This document shows positions 53,044 through 63,207 of a DNA stretch of 64,000 nucleotides, one piece after another (position 1 is the stretch's first letter; every line of letters begins with the position of its first letter). The notes under the pieces are model-generated. The model was not told where the DNA came from, did no database searches, and was given only the letters and a program-made list of their open reading frames with translations. The position numbers were made by a program, and so were the translations under genes. This DNA comes from CAZEFK01 sp964511405 (lineage in GTDB: Bacteria; Pseudomonadota; Alphaproteobacteria; Elsterales; Elsteraceae): contig CAZEFK010000003.1 in the NCBI GenBank assembly GCA_964511405.1, forward strand, positions 10,771 to 74,770. Direction: 5' to 3'.

Positions 53044-53059
53044 ATAACCCGTCGGAATA
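53044..53059. promoter_or_regulatory. Regulon motif ATAACCC-N4-GAATA, copy 3
   Basis: ATAACCC (53044-53050), GTCG, GAATA (53055-53059). Its distance from the LysR start codon (three bases) equals that of copy 1, and it faces the divergent oxidase operon at 53115. Confidence 0.6.
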
Positions 53060-53114
53060 CTGGTGCCCGCCCCGACTGTGGCGGGTCGCGATGACCGCGG
53101 GCAAGGGGGCAGCC

Positions 53115-54233
53115 ATGCAGCCCGATGCCATCGTCATCGGGGCCGGAACGGTCGGCGCCGCCGTGGGCTACGGCCTGGCGGACAAGGGCCTGCGCGTGCT
53201 GGTGCTCGACGGATCCGACGGCGACTACCGCGCGGCGCGGGCCAATTTCGGCCTGGTCTGGCTGCACGGCAAGGGCCCGAACATGCCGGCCTATCACGCC
53301 TGGACCCGGCGCAGCGTCGATTTGTGGCCGGCCTTCGCGGCCGCCCTGGCCGACCTGACCGGCACCGATGTTCACTACGAGCAGCGCGGCGGGCTGGCGT
53401 TCTGCCTGGGCGAGGCCGAGTTCGACAAGCGTCGCAGCCACCTGGCGGCCCTGCATCGGCAGTGCGGCGGCGAGCCCGACTGCGCCATGCTCGACCGCAG
53501 CGACTTGATCAGGCTGATGCCAGGCGTCCGCCTCGGCGACGCGGTGGTCGGCGCCAGCTTCGGCCATCTCGACGGACATGCCAATCCGCTGCGGCTGCTG
53601 GCCGCCCTGCATGCCGGGATCGCCGCCCGGGGCGGCGTCGTGCGCAGCCATGCCGCCGCCGTCCGGATCGTGGCCGATGGCGCGGCGCTGGCGGTCGAGA
53701 GCGCGGACGGCACCCGCCATGCCGCCCCCCGCCTGGTCATCGCCGCCGGCCTGGGGTCGGCCGCGCTGGCCGCGCAAGTCGGCCTGACCGTCCCGCTGCG
53801 CCCCGAGCGCGGCCAGATCCTGGTCACCGAGCGCACCGCGCCGCTGCTGCCGCTGCCGGCCAGCGGCCTGCGCCAGACCCGGGACGGCACGGTGATGATC
53901 GGCGCGACCAACGAGGATGCAGGCTTCGACACCACCACGACGACGGCGGCGGCGGTGCGGCTGGCCCGGCGGGCTCTGCGCATCGTCCCGGCCTTGGCTG
54001 GCCTGACGCTGGTCCGCCAATGGGCGGCGCTGCGGATCATGACGCCCGACAGCTACCCGATCTATGCGCAGTCCCCGAGCCATCCCGGCGCCTTCGTCGT
54101 CCTCTGCCATTCGGGGGTGACGCTGGCGGCCCTGCATGCGTCGGCGATCGCCGACGCCGTCCGCGACGGCGCCCTGCCGCCGTCGCTCGATCCCTTCCAC
54201 CACAGGCGGTTCGATGTTCCGAAAGCTGCATGA
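53115..54233 (+). CDS. DAO-family FAD oxidoreductase, HcnC/OoxB-like (copy 2)
   Basis: This 372-residue flavoprotein has an N-terminal FAD fold (AIVIGAGTVGAAVGYGLADKGLRVLVLDG), RGGLAFC near residue 95, VIAAGLGSAALA near 215, RPERGQILVTER, and C-terminal SYPIYAQSPSHPGAFVVLCHSGVTLAALHA. It opens the three-subunit oxidase operon and is only distantly like the copy-1 DAO protein, so substrates may differ. ATG 53115 is preferred over 53091 because AAGGGGGC precedes it. It overlaps the [2Fe-2S] gene by 20 bases. Confidence 0.86.
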   Translation: MQPDAIVIGAGTVGAAVGYGLADKGLRVLVLDGSDGDYRAARANFGLVWLHGKGPNMPAYHAWTRRSVDLWPAFAAALADLTGTDVHYEQRGGLAFCLGEAEFDKRRSHLAALHRQCGGEPDCAMLDRSDLIRLMPGVRLGDAVVGASFGHLDGHANPLRLLAALHAGIAARGGVVRSHAAAVRIVADGAALAVESADGTRHAAPRLVIAAGLGSAALAAQVGLTVPLRPERGQILVTERTAPLLPLPASGLRQTRDGTVMIGATNEDAGFDTTTTTAAAVRLARRALRIVPALAGLTLVRQWAALRIMTPDSYPIYAQSPSHPGAFVVLCHSGVTLAALHASAIADAVRDGALPPSLDPFHHRRFDVPKAA

Positions 54234-54507
54234 GCCCGCGGCGGCGGTAACGGTCCTTGTCGATGGCGTGCCGGTCCAGGCGGAGGCCGGAGAGCCGGCC
54301 GCCGACGTGCTGCTGCGCACCCCGCCCGGCTGGTCGCGGACCACGCCGGTGTCGGGCAGCCGGCGGGCGCCCTACTGCATGATGGGCGTCTGCTTCGATT
54401 GCCTGGCCGTGGTCGACGGCGTCGCCTCGGTCCAGACCTGCCTGACGCCCGTGCGGGACGGCATGCGCATTGAGCGCCAGCACGGCCCCCGGACACTGCC
54501 GGCATGA
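54214..54507 (+). CDS. Small [2Fe-2S] subunit, HcnA/SoxA-like
   Basis: This 97-residue plant-ferredoxin-like protein begins MFRKLHEP, has a short beta segment (VTVLVDGVPVQAEAGEPAADVLL), and carries the cluster cysteines in APYCMMGVCFDCLAVVDGVASVQTC (C-x4-C-x2-C-x11-C, about residues 54 to 73). It passes electrons between the two flavoprotein subunits in HcnABC-type dehydrogenases. It overlaps both neighbours (20 and 4 bases), a tightly coupled order of C-, A- and B-type subunits. It is the intact counterpart of the remnant at 38711-38842. Confidence 0.88.
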   Translation: MFRKLHEPAAAVTVLVDGVPVQAEAGEPAADVLLRTPPGWSRTTPVSGSRRAPYCMMGVCFDCLAVVDGVASVQTCLTPVRDGMRIERQHGPRTLPA

Positions 54508-55898
54508 CCACCGCCGACCTGCTGATCGTGGGCGCCGGCCCGGCCGGCATGGCCGCGGCCGTCCAGGCCGGCGCGCTCGGCCTGGATGTGGTCGTCGTCG
54601 ACGAGCAGCCCGCGCCCGGCGGCCAAATCTGGCGCGGTGTCGAGACCGTCGCGGCCTCGCCCCGCGGCGCCGTGCTCGGCGCCGCCTATCGCGAGGGCCT
54701 GGAGGCCGCGGCCCGATTCCGCGCCAGCGGCGCCCGCTACCTGGCCGGCGCCCAGCTCTGGAGCCTCGAGCCCGGCTTCCGCGCCTTCGTCACGCAGGCC
54801 GGACAGGCTTCGGTCCTGCGCGCCCGGACCGTCATCCTCGCCACCGGAGCCCAAGAGCGGCCGGTGCCGTTCCCGGGCTGGACGCTGCCGGGGGTCCTGA
54901 CCGTCGGAGCGGCGCAGATTCTGCTGAAGACCTCGGGCCAGATTCCCCGCGCGCCGGTGTGGGTGGCGGGCAGCGGACCGCTGCCGCTGCTGTATCTGGT
55001 GCAGCTGCTTGAATCAGGCGGGCAGATCGCGGGCTATCTCGACACCACGCCCCGGGGTCGTCTGGCGCGGGTGCTGCCGCATGTGCCGGCGGCCCTCGGC
55101 GCGCTGGGCGACATCGCCAAAGGGCTCGGCTGGATGCGCCGGCTGCGCCGCGCGGGAGTGCCGGTGGTGACTTCAGTCGCGGACGTCGAGGCGCTGGGCA
55201 GCGGCCGGCTGGACGGCATCCGCTATCGGACCGCCGCGGGCGCCGCGGTCTCGGTTCCGGCCGAGCTGCTGCTGGTCCACGAAGGCGTCATCCCGAGCCT
55301 CCATGTCCCGCTGTCGCTGGGCTGCGCGGTGGCGTGGCGCGACGACCAGGACTGCTTCGCGCCGGTGCTCGACCAATGGGGCGAAAGCTCGGTCGCCGGC
55401 GTGTACGTGGCCGGCGACGGCGCCGGTATCGGCGGCGCCCGCGCCGCGGTGCAGCGCGGCCAGCTGGCGGCCCTGGGCTGCGCGGCGCGGCTGGACCGTC
55501 CGGTGCCGGCGGGGGTGGCCGCCGCAGTCCGTCGCCGGCTGGCCCGGGCCCTGGCGGCGCGGCCGCTGCTGGATGCCCTGTTTCGGCCGCGGCCGACGAT
55601 CGTGGCACCGGCGGACGAGACCATCGTCTGCCGCTGCGAGGAGCTGACCGCCGGCGACATCCGAGCCGCCGCGGGCGCTGCCGGAGCGGGCGGGCTGGGG
55701 CCCAACCAGCTCAAGGCGTTCACCCGGGCCGGCATGGGCCCGTGCCAGGGCCGGCAATGCGGCCAGACGATCACGCGGATCCTGGCCGCCGCCGGCGGCC
55801 GGCCGCTCGATGAGGTCGGCAGCTTCCGCATCCGGCCGCCGCTCAAGCCGGTGACCCTGGGCGAGCTGGCGTCGCTCGACGAGGCTGACGCGGCATGA
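54504..55898 (+). CDS. FAD-dependent amine/opine oxidase subunit, HcnB/OoxA-like (copy 2)
   Basis: This 464-residue paralogue of the protein at 38839-40242 has LLIVGAGPAGMAAAVQAGALG, DEQPAPGGQIWRGVE, LATGAQERPVPFPGWTLPGVLTVGAAQILLKTSGQIP, WVAGSGPLPLLYLVQLL, and the C-terminal [2Fe-2S] segment CRCEE plus GMGPCQGRQCGQTI. Identity to copy 1 is high across the whole length, so the two are recent or constrained duplicates. ATGA overlaps tie it to the [2Fe-2S] gene before and the DppB-like gene after, so oxidase and transporter are one transcript. Confidence 0.88.
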   Translation: MTTADLLIVGAGPAGMAAAVQAGALGLDVVVVDEQPAPGGQIWRGVETVAASPRGAVLGAAYREGLEAAARFRASGARYLAGAQLWSLEPGFRAFVTQAGQASVLRARTVILATGAQERPVPFPGWTLPGVLTVGAAQILLKTSGQIPRAPVWVAGSGPLPLLYLVQLLESGGQIAGYLDTTPRGRLARVLPHVPAALGALGDIAKGLGWMRRLRRAGVPVVTSVADVEALGSGRLDGIRYRTAAGAAVSVPAELLLVHEGVIPSLHVPLSLGCAVAWRDDQDCFAPVLDQWGESSVAGVYVAGDGAGIGGARAAVQRGQLAALGCAARLDRPVPAGVAAAVRRRLARALAARPLLDALFRPRPTIVAPADETIVCRCEELTAGDIRAAAGAAGAGGLGPNQLKAFTRAGMGPCQGRQCGQTITRILAAAGGRPLDEVGSFRIRPPLKPVTLGELASLDEADAA

Positions 55899-56836
55899 TC
55901 CGCTATTCGTTGAAACGCCTGCTGCTGGCGGTTCCGACCTTGCTGGTCATGCTGACCGCGATCTTCGTGCTGGTCCGGCTGGTGCCGGGCGATCCGGCGG
56001 TGGTGATCCTGGGCGACCACGCGACGGCGGCCTCGCTGCGCGCCCTGCGCGCGGAGCTCGGTCTCGACCAGCCGCTCGCGGTCCAGTACGTGGCGTTTAT
56101 CAGCCATGTCGCGACCGGCGACTTCGGCCAGTCGCTCAGCAGCCGGCGGCCGGTGCTGCAGGAGGTCGCGACCGTCCTGCCCTCGACGATCGAGCTGACG
56201 CTCGCGGCCCTCGCGATCGGCACGGCGCTCGGCCTGCCGCTCGGCATCGCCACCGCGGCCTGGCGCAACAGCTGGATCGACTATGCCGGCCGGGTCCTGT
56301 CGCTGGTCGGGCTGTCCGTCCCGGCCTTCGTGTCCGGCATCCTGATGCTCATCCTGTTCGCCATCGAGCTCGGCTGGTTTCCGGTGCTGGGCGGCACCGG
56401 CGCCGGTCCGGCCGAGCGGCTGCGCGGCCTGGTGCTGCCCGCGTTCAACCTTGGCATCATCATGATGGCCTATGTGGTGCGGGTGACCCGCTCGTCGATG
56501 CTGGGCGTGCTGGGCGAGGACTATATCCGCACCGCGCGGGCCAAGGGCGTGCGGCTTGGCCGCCTGATCCTGCGCCACGCCCTGCGCAACGGCCTGATCC
56601 CGATCGTCACCATCGTCGGGCTGTATTTCGGCACGCTGATCGGCAACTCGGTGCTGACCGAGATCATCTTCAGCCGGCCGGGTCTGGGCAAGCTGATCCT
56701 GGGCGCGCTCAACACGCGAGACTACACGCTGCTGCAGGGCGTGATGATCATCTTCGCCATCTGCGTCATCGTGGTGAACACGCTCACCGACCTTGCCTAT
56801 GGGCTGGTCGATCCCCGGGTGACCTACAACTCATGA
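55895..56836 (+). CDS. Peptide-type ABC transporter permease, DppB-like (third system)
   Basis: This 313-residue permease has first helix LKRLLLAVPTLLVMLTAIFVLVRLVPGDPAVVILGDHA, LGLDQPLAVQYVAFISHVATGDFGQSL, and EAA loop RTARAKGVRLGRLILRHALRNGLIPIV near residue 215. It has the IIFSRPGLGKLI segment near the last helix. Its start overlaps the oxidase gene by four bases and its end overlaps the DppC gene likewise. Confidence 0.91.
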   Translation: MIRYSLKRLLLAVPTLLVMLTAIFVLVRLVPGDPAVVILGDHATAASLRALRAELGLDQPLAVQYVAFISHVATGDFGQSLSSRRPVLQEVATVLPSTIELTLAALAIGTALGLPLGIATAAWRNSWIDYAGRVLSLVGLSVPAFVSGILMLILFAIELGWFPVLGGTGAGPAERLRGLVLPAFNLGIIMMAYVVRVTRSSMLGVLGEDYIRTARAKGVRLGRLILRHALRNGLIPIVTIVGLYFGTLIGNSVLTEIIFSRPGLGKLILGALNTRDYTLLQGVMIIFAICVIVVNTLTDLAYGLVDPRVTYNS

Positions 56837-57695
56837 CTGCCGCATCGCTGCCCGCCGCCCGGCCGGCCAGGCTCTGGCTGGCCCTGTCGAAGAACCGCCT
56901 GTCCTGGGTCGGCCTGGGGCTGCTGGCCGCGATCGTCGCGGCCGCGGTCTTGGCACCGCTGATCGCCGGCCACGACCCCTTGGAGCAGGACATCGTCGCC
57001 CGGCTCGACCCGCCCTCGGCCGACCATCTGCTGGGCACCGACAGCTATGGCCGCGACGTGCTGGCCCGGCTGGTCTTCGGCGCCCGCGTCTCGCTCGTGG
57101 TCGGCTTCGTCGCGGTGCTGATCGCCATGACGGTGGGCACCGTCGTCGGCATCCTGTCCGGCTATGTCGGTGGCCTGTTCGACCAGGCCCTGATGGGGCT
57201 TTTGGACGTGATGCTGTCGTTCCCGACGCTGCTGCTCGGGCTGATGATCGCGGCCATGCTGGGGGCCAGCCTCGAAAACTTGATCATCGCCATCGCGGTC
57301 ACCGAGACGGCGCCGTTCGCGCGCATCGCCCGCGCGCCCACCGTGGCGCTGCGCCGGCGCGACTTCATCGAGGCGGGCCGGGCGCTCGGCTTCGGGCCGC
57401 TGCGGATCATGGCGGTGCACATCCTGCCCAACATGATCTCGGAGGTGGTGGTGATGGGCTCGCTGTGGATGGCGTCGGCGATCCGCACCGAGGCGTCGCT
57501 CAGCTTCATCGGGCTCGGCGTGCCGCCGCCGGCGCCGAGCTGGGGTGGGATGATCCGCGAAGGCCTGGAGAACATTACCGAGGCCTGGTGGCTGGCGGTG
57601 TTCCCCAGCCTGGCCATCCTGCTGACCGTGCTGGCGCTGAACCTCCTGGGCGACGCGCTGCGCGACGCGATCGATCCCCGGCTGAGGGCCGCCCG

Positions 57696-57699
<4 letters not shown>
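56833..57699 (+). CDS. Peptide-type ABC transporter permease, DppC-like (third system)
   Basis: This 288-residue subunit has the N-terminal helix LSWVGLGLLAAIVAAAVLAPLIAGHDPLEQDI, the hallmark LLGTDSYGRDVLARLVFGARVSL near residue 70, EAA loop EAGRALGFGPLRIMAVHILPNMISE near 180, and PPPAPSWGGMIREG near 235. Unlike the second system it is not fused to an ATPase. Confidence 0.91.
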
Positions 57700-58685
<986 letters not shown>

Positions 58686-58690
58686 CCGAC

Positions 58691-59659
58691 ATGCTGGAGG
58701 TTCACAATCTGGCCAAGCGCTTCACCATCGGCGGCGGCCTGTTCGGCCCCAAGCGCCGCGTCGTCCGCGCGGTCGACGGCGTGTCCTTCGCCATCCCGCC
58801 GGGCACGTCGCTGGGGCTGGTGGGCGAGTCAGGCTGCGGCAAGTCGACGGTCGCCCGCTCGCTGCTGCGGCTGGTCGAGCCCGACGGCGGCACCGTCCGG
58901 TTCGACGGGATCGATGTCCGGGCGGCCCGGCGCAGCACATTGCGGGCGCTGCGGCGACGCCTGCAGATCATCTTCCAGGACCCTTATTCCTCGCTGAACC
59001 CGCGCCGCACCGTCCGCCAGTCGCTGGAAGAGCCGCTGCACGTCCACGGCATGGGCACGCCCGCCGAGATCCGGGGCAAGGCCGACGCCGTGCTGGCCGA
59101 GGTCGGGCTGCCGCGCGACGCCATGGATCGCTATCCCCATGAATTCTCGGGCGGGCAGCGCCAGCGGATCGGCATCGCCCGGGCGCTGGTGCTCGACCCC
59201 GACCTGATCGTCGCGGACGAGCCGGTGTCGGCCCTCGACGTCTCGGTGCAGGCGCAGGTGCTGCAGCTGCTGGAAAGGCTGCGCATCACCCGCGGCCTCG
59301 CCTTCCTGTTCGTGTCGCACGACCTGGGCGTGGTCCGCCACTTCTGCGACCGGGTCGCCGTCATGTATCTGGGCCGCATCGTCGAGCACGGGCCGACCGC
59401 CGAAGTCTTCGACCGGCCGCTGCACCCCTACACCAAGCTGCTGCGCGACAGCTCGCCGGTGCCGGACCCCGGGGCAAGGCTGGAACTGACCGGCATCCCT
59501 GGCGACGTCCCCTCGCCGGCGGACCCGCCGCCGGGCTGCCACTTCCATCCGCGCTGCCCCCGCGCCGACCGGCGCTGCCGGAGCGAAGCGCCCCTGCTCG
59601 CCGCGGCGAGAGCCGGCCGCGCGGCCGCCTGCCATCACCCGGAGCCCGCCGGGCCCTGA
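58691..59659 (+). CDS. Peptide-type ABC transporter ATPase, DppF-like (third system)
   Basis: This 322-residue ATPase has Walker A GESGCGKSTVARSLLRLVEP near residue 47, FQDPYSSLNPRRTVRQSL, signature FSGGQRQRIGIARALVLDP near 155, LIVADEPVSALDVSVQAQ and VSHDLGVVRHF. It has a complete C-terminal PPGCHFHPRCPRADRRC tail, unlike the DppF of the second system. It is the last gene of the oxidase-transporter operon. Confidence 0.91.
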   Translation: MLEVHNLAKRFTIGGGLFGPKRRVVRAVDGVSFAIPPGTSLGLVGESGCGKSTVARSLLRLVEPDGGTVRFDGIDVRAARRSTLRALRRRLQIIFQDPYSSLNPRRTVRQSLEEPLHVHGMGTPAEIRGKADAVLAEVGLPRDAMDRYPHEFSGGQRQRIGIARALVLDPDLIVADEPVSALDVSVQAQVLQLLERLRITRGLAFLFVSHDLGVVRHFCDRVAVMYLGRIVEHGPTAEVFDRPLHPYTKLLRDSSPVPDPGARLELTGIPGDVPSPADPPPGCHFHPRCPRADRRCRSEAPLLAAARAGRAAACHHPEPAGP

Positions 59660-59680
59660 CGCGATCGCAAGCAGCGACAA

Positions 59681-61372
59681 CTATGCGGCGCGGATCCGCA
59701 CCAGGAACCGCTCGACCTCGCGGCGCAAGGCGTCGGCCTGGCCGACCACGGCATCGGCGGCCCCCAGCACGACGACGGCGGCTTGGCCGGTCTCGGCGGC
59801 GGCCTGGTCGACCTCGCCGATGCTGCCGGTGACTCCGGCCGAGCCGCGCGCCGCTTCCTGGACGTTGCGCGCGATCTCGCCGGTCGCGGCCCCCTGCTGA
59901 TGCACCGCGGTCGCCACCGAGCCCGTGATCGCGCTGATCTCGCCGATGGTGCCGGCGATACCCTCGATCGCGGCGGCCGCGCGCCGGGTCTCCGCCTGGA
60001 TGGCCTCGACCTGGGCCGTGATGTCGCCGGTGGCGCGCGCGGTCTGCGCCGCCAGCTGCTTCACTTCCGAAGCGACCACCGCGAACCCCTTGCCGTGCTC
60101 GCCGGCCCGCGCCGCCTCGATGGTGGCGTTGAGGGCCAGCAGGTTGGTCTGGCCAGCGACGTCGGAGATCAGGTTGACCACCTCGCCGATGCGCTGGGCC
60201 GCCGCCGACAGGCTGCGGATGGTGTCGTTGGTGCGGCCGGCCTCGGCCACGGCGCCGTCGGCGATCGTCGCACCGCGCGCGACCTGCCGGCCGATTTCGC
60301 CGATCGAGCTCGACAGCTCCTCGGCGGCGCTCGCGACCGTCTGGACGTGCGCCGATGCCTGGTCTGACGCGGCAGCGGCGATGCCGGACTGCTGGCCGAC
60401 CTGGTCGGCGGTGGCCGACAGCGCCTGGGCGCTGTCGCGCAGGCTGCCGGCCGTGGCGTTGACCGCGGACAGCACGCCGTCGGTGGCGCCGATGAAGTCC
60501 TGGATCGCGCTCTCGACCGCCGACTGGCGCGCCGCCTTGGCCGCGCGATCGCGCTCCTGCGCCTCGGCCAGGGCCTTCGCCTCGACCAGCCCGTCCTTGA
60601 ACACCGCGACCGCACGGGCCATGTCGCCCACCTCGTCGCGGCGCCCGACCTCGTCGATCGCGACGGCGAGGTCGCCGGTGGCCAGCCGCAGCATCTCGCC
60701 CTTGAGCCGGCCGATCGAGCCGCTGACATTGCGGCCGATCACCAGCGCCAGCCCGACCGCCGCGGCGACCAGGGCCAGCGCCACCAGACCCATGCGCCGC
60801 AGCTCGGCCCGGTACTCGGCCTCCAGATCAGCGAGGTATGCGCCACTGGCGATGACCATGTTCCATGGCTCGAACCGCTTCACATAGGTCAGCTTGCGCT
60901 CGGGCTCGGTCTGGCCGGGCCGCGGGTAGCGATATTCGACCAACCCTTCCCCGTGGTCGCGCGCCATCGCGATGATCTCGCGCACGAACGGGATGCCGTC
61001 CGTATCCTCGAGGTCGATCCGGTTGGCGCCTTCCAGCTTTGGGTCGCCGGGGTTGATGACGATGGTGCCTGCCAAGTCGTAGACGAACCCGAAGCCCACG
61101 CCGCCGTCATAGCGCATCTCGTAAAGGTCGTGGCGGACCCGGTCGATCGCCTCGGTCCGCGTGATGCCCTTGGTCTGGCTCTTCTTCTCCATGGCCGCGG
61201 CCAGGCCATGCATCATGTCGACCGCCGCCTTGAGCTTGGACACGCGCTCGCGCCGCATCTGATCGTGCAGCGACGTGGCCGCGAGCGTCACCGTGACCGC
61301 CAGGGCCGCGGTGAACAGCCCGACCAGCAGCCACAGCTTGGTCGCGATCGTCAGTCGATTGAGCAGCCGCAC
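59681..61372 (-). CDS. Methyl-accepting chemotaxis protein with single Cache domain
   Basis: This 563-residue chemoreceptor has a first membrane helix (LWLLVGLFTAALAVTVTLAA, about residues 13 to 32). A periplasmic single-Cache (sCache_2-type) domain follows, with YEMRYDGGVGFGFVYD, INPGDPKLEGANRID and PWNMVIASGAYLADLE, and then a second helix (LVALALVAAAVGLALVIG near 200). After a HAMP segment comes the signalling hairpin tip EVVNLISDVAGQTNLLALNATIEAARAGEHGKGFAVVASEV near 390. sCache_2 domains often bind small organic acids, which suits the neighbouring catabolic genes. It is transcribed toward the end of the oxidase-transporter operon. Confidence 0.92.
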   Translation of the reverse strand: MRLLNRLTIATKLWLLVGLFTAALAVTVTLAATSLHDQMRRERVSKLKAAVDMMHGLAAAMEKKSQTKGITRTEAIDRVRHDLYEMRYDGGVGFGFVYDLAGTIVINPGDPKLEGANRIDLEDTDGIPFVREIIAMARDHGEGLVEYRYPRPGQTEPERKLTYVKRFEPWNMVIASGAYLADLEAEYRAELRRMGLVALALVAAAVGLALVIGRNVSGSIGRLKGEMLRLATGDLAVAIDEVGRRDEVGDMARAVAVFKDGLVEAKALAEAQERDRAAKAARQSAVESAIQDFIGATDGVLSAVNATAGSLRDSAQALSATADQVGQQSGIAAAASDQASAHVQTVASAAEELSSSIGEIGRQVARGATIADGAVAEAGRTNDTIRSLSAAAQRIGEVVNLISDVAGQTNLLALNATIEAARAGEHGKGFAVVASEVKQLAAQTARATGDITAQVEAIQAETRRAAAAIEGIAGTIGEISAITGSVATAVHQQGAATGEIARNVQEAARGSAGVTGSIGEVDQAAAETGQAAVVVLGAADAVVGQADALRREVERFLVRIRAA

Positions 61373-61567
61373 CGATCGTCTCTCCTCATGATTGCCCTAG
61401 CGTCGGCGGTCCAGCCGCCGCCGCCTGTCCCGAGGGCCAAGCGGCCCGGCTGCGCAATGGCGATCGGCGGCTTGTCACGCACGCCGGCAAGCCGGGCAAT
61501 CGGAAATGCGAATCCGGCCCGCAAATCCAGGCTAGCATCCCCACGCGCACCCCCTGCGAGGCCCGCC

Positions 61568-62353
61568 ATGCCAGAGTCCAGCCCGGACCGTTACGCCCAG
61601 TATCAGCGCCTGGAGTTCGACCGGCCGGCGCCGCGCGTGCTGCGCATCCGGATGAACAATCCGGGCAAGCTCAACGCGGCCGACCAGGCCATGCATGGCG
61701 AGCTCGGCCAAGTCTGGCGCGACATCGACGCCGATCCCGACGTCTCGGCAGTCATCCTGACGGGAACCGGCGACGCCTTCTCGGCCGGCGGCGACTTCGC
61801 CATGATCGACGGCATCATCGGCGACTTCCAGACCCGGGCGCAGAGCTGGAAGGAAGCCAAGGACCTCGTCTACAACGTCATCAATTGCTCCAAGCCCATC
61901 GTCAGCGCGATGCGGGGGCCGGCGGTCGGGGCCGGGCTGGTGTGCGGCCTGCTGGCCGACATCTCGATCGCCGCCAAGACCGCGCGCATCATCGACGGCC
62001 ACACGCGGCTGGGCGTGGCGGCGGGCGACCACGCCGCCATCGTCTGGCCGCTGCTCTGCGAGACCCTGTCCGGCGAGGAGGCCGAGCGGATCGGCCTGGT
62101 CTCGCTCGCCGTCGACGACGACGCACTCGACGCCAAGGCGGTCGAGATCGCGCGGCGGCTGGCCGACGCCGCGCCGAGCGCGATCCGCTGGACCAAGTAT
62201 TCGCTCAACAACTGGCTGCGCCAGGCCGGTCCGACGTTCGACGCGTCGCTGGCCCTGGAGTTCCTGGGCTTCACCGGCCCCGAGGCCGGCGAAGGCCTGG
62301 CCTCGCTCCGCGAGAAGCGCAAGCCCAGCTTCCCGCCGGAGTCGCCGCTGTAA
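61568..62353 (+). CDS. Enoyl-CoA hydratase/isomerase family protein
   Basis: This 261-residue crotonase-fold enzyme has the oxyanion-hole segments VILTGTGDAFSAGGDFAMID (about residues 60 to 80) and MRGPAVGAGLVCGLLADISIAA (about 112 to 135), and the hexamerisation tail. The usual catalytic Glu in the second segment (position after GAG-x) and the later Glu are not obvious, so hydratase activity is not assured. It is divergent from the chemoreceptor gene by 195 bp and stands alone. The start at ATG 61568 follows GCGAGGCCCGCC, a modest ribosome site. Confidence 0.83.
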   Translation: MPESSPDRYAQYQRLEFDRPAPRVLRIRMNNPGKLNAADQAMHGELGQVWRDIDADPDVSAVILTGTGDAFSAGGDFAMIDGIIGDFQTRAQSWKEAKDLVYNVINCSKPIVSAMRGPAVGAGLVCGLLADISIAAKTARIIDGHTRLGVAAGDHAAIVWPLLCETLSGEEAERIGLVSLAVDDDALDAKAVEIARRLADAAPSAIRWTKYSLNNWLRQAGPTFDASLALEFLGFTGPEAGEGLASLREKRKPSFPPESPL

Positions 62354-62386
62354 CCATCGGCCCGTCCCGTCGATGGGAGCGGCGGA

Positions 62387-63181
62387 TTACAGCGCGCGCA
62401 GGTCGGGCCGGTCGACCAGCTCGATCCGCACGCCGTCGGGGTCGCGGATGAGGCCGATGCGCCCGATGCCGGTGCCGGCCGGCTTGGGCGTGCCCGGCTC
62501 GGCCGGGACGCCGTGCTCGGCGAAGTAGCCGAGCGCCTGGTCGACATCGTCGACGCGCAGCGCATAGTGGCCGAACAGCGGCGCCGTCCGGTCCGGCGCC
62601 GGCCGGTGCAGCAGCTCCAGCACGTCATAGCCGTAATGGAGATAGTGGATGGACAGGTTCGTCGCCGGCACCGACAGGATCTTCAGCGTCTTGAGGCCGA
62701 ACGCGCCCTGGTAGAAGCCGAGCGCGGCGTCCAGGTCGTCGGCCCGCAGCGAGTAGTGATCGAACGACTTCACGATCGGGTGGTCGATGACGCCGTCGCG
62801 CATCGGCAGGTCGCGCTGGATCAGCTCGATCCGGGCGCCGTTCGGATCGCCGACGAAGGCCAGCCGCCCGACGCCCGAGCCCGCAGCCTTCGGCGCGACC
62901 AGGCCGGCATGGCCCTGCCCGACCAGCCGCGCATAGTCGGCGTCGAGGTCGTCGGTCAGGAACGCCAGATGGGTCATCCCGAAGGTCTCGGTCGCCGGCG
63001 GCTCGGCGCGATGCAGCAGCTCAAGCAGGCCGCCGGCGATCTGCAGATAGACCACGTCGGTGCGCGATGCCGGAATGAAGCCGCGATAGACGACGCGCGC
63101 GCCCAGCAGGCCCTGATAGAAGGACAGCGACGCATCGAGATCGCGGATCACGATGCCGACATGGTTGAGCTCGAAGATCAT
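62387..63181 (-). CDS. Two-domain VOC-family (glyoxalase/dioxygenase-like) protein
   Basis: This 264-residue protein is built of two vicinal-oxygen-chelate units. The first starts ELNHVGIVIRDLDASLSFYQGLLGARVV and ends DPNGARIELIQRD near residue 130. The second starts SFDHYSLRADDLDAALGFYQGAFGLKTL and ends DPDGVRIELVDRP. Metal-ligand candidates are His at the start of each unit and Glu in the IEL ends. Glyoxalase I, ring-cleavage dioxygenase and methylmalonyl-CoA epimerase share this fold, so the reaction is open. It is 26 bp downstream of the sugar ABC permease gene on the same strand and may be co-transcribed. Confidence 0.83.
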   Translation of the reverse strand: MIFELNHVGIVIRDLDASLSFYQGLLGARVVYRGFIPASRTDVVYLQIAGGLLELLHRAEPPATETFGMTHLAFLTDDLDADYARLVGQGHAGLVAPKAAGSGVGRLAFVGDPNGARIELIQRDLPMRDGVIDHPIVKSFDHYSLRADDLDAALGFYQGAFGLKTLKILSVPATNLSIHYLHYGYDVLELLHRPAPDRTAPLFGHYALRVDDVDQALGYFAEHGVPAEPGTPKPAGTGIGRIGLIRDPDGVRIELVDRPDLRAL

Positions 63182-63207
63182 GGACCCGTCCTTTGCGATG
63201 ACCGCGC

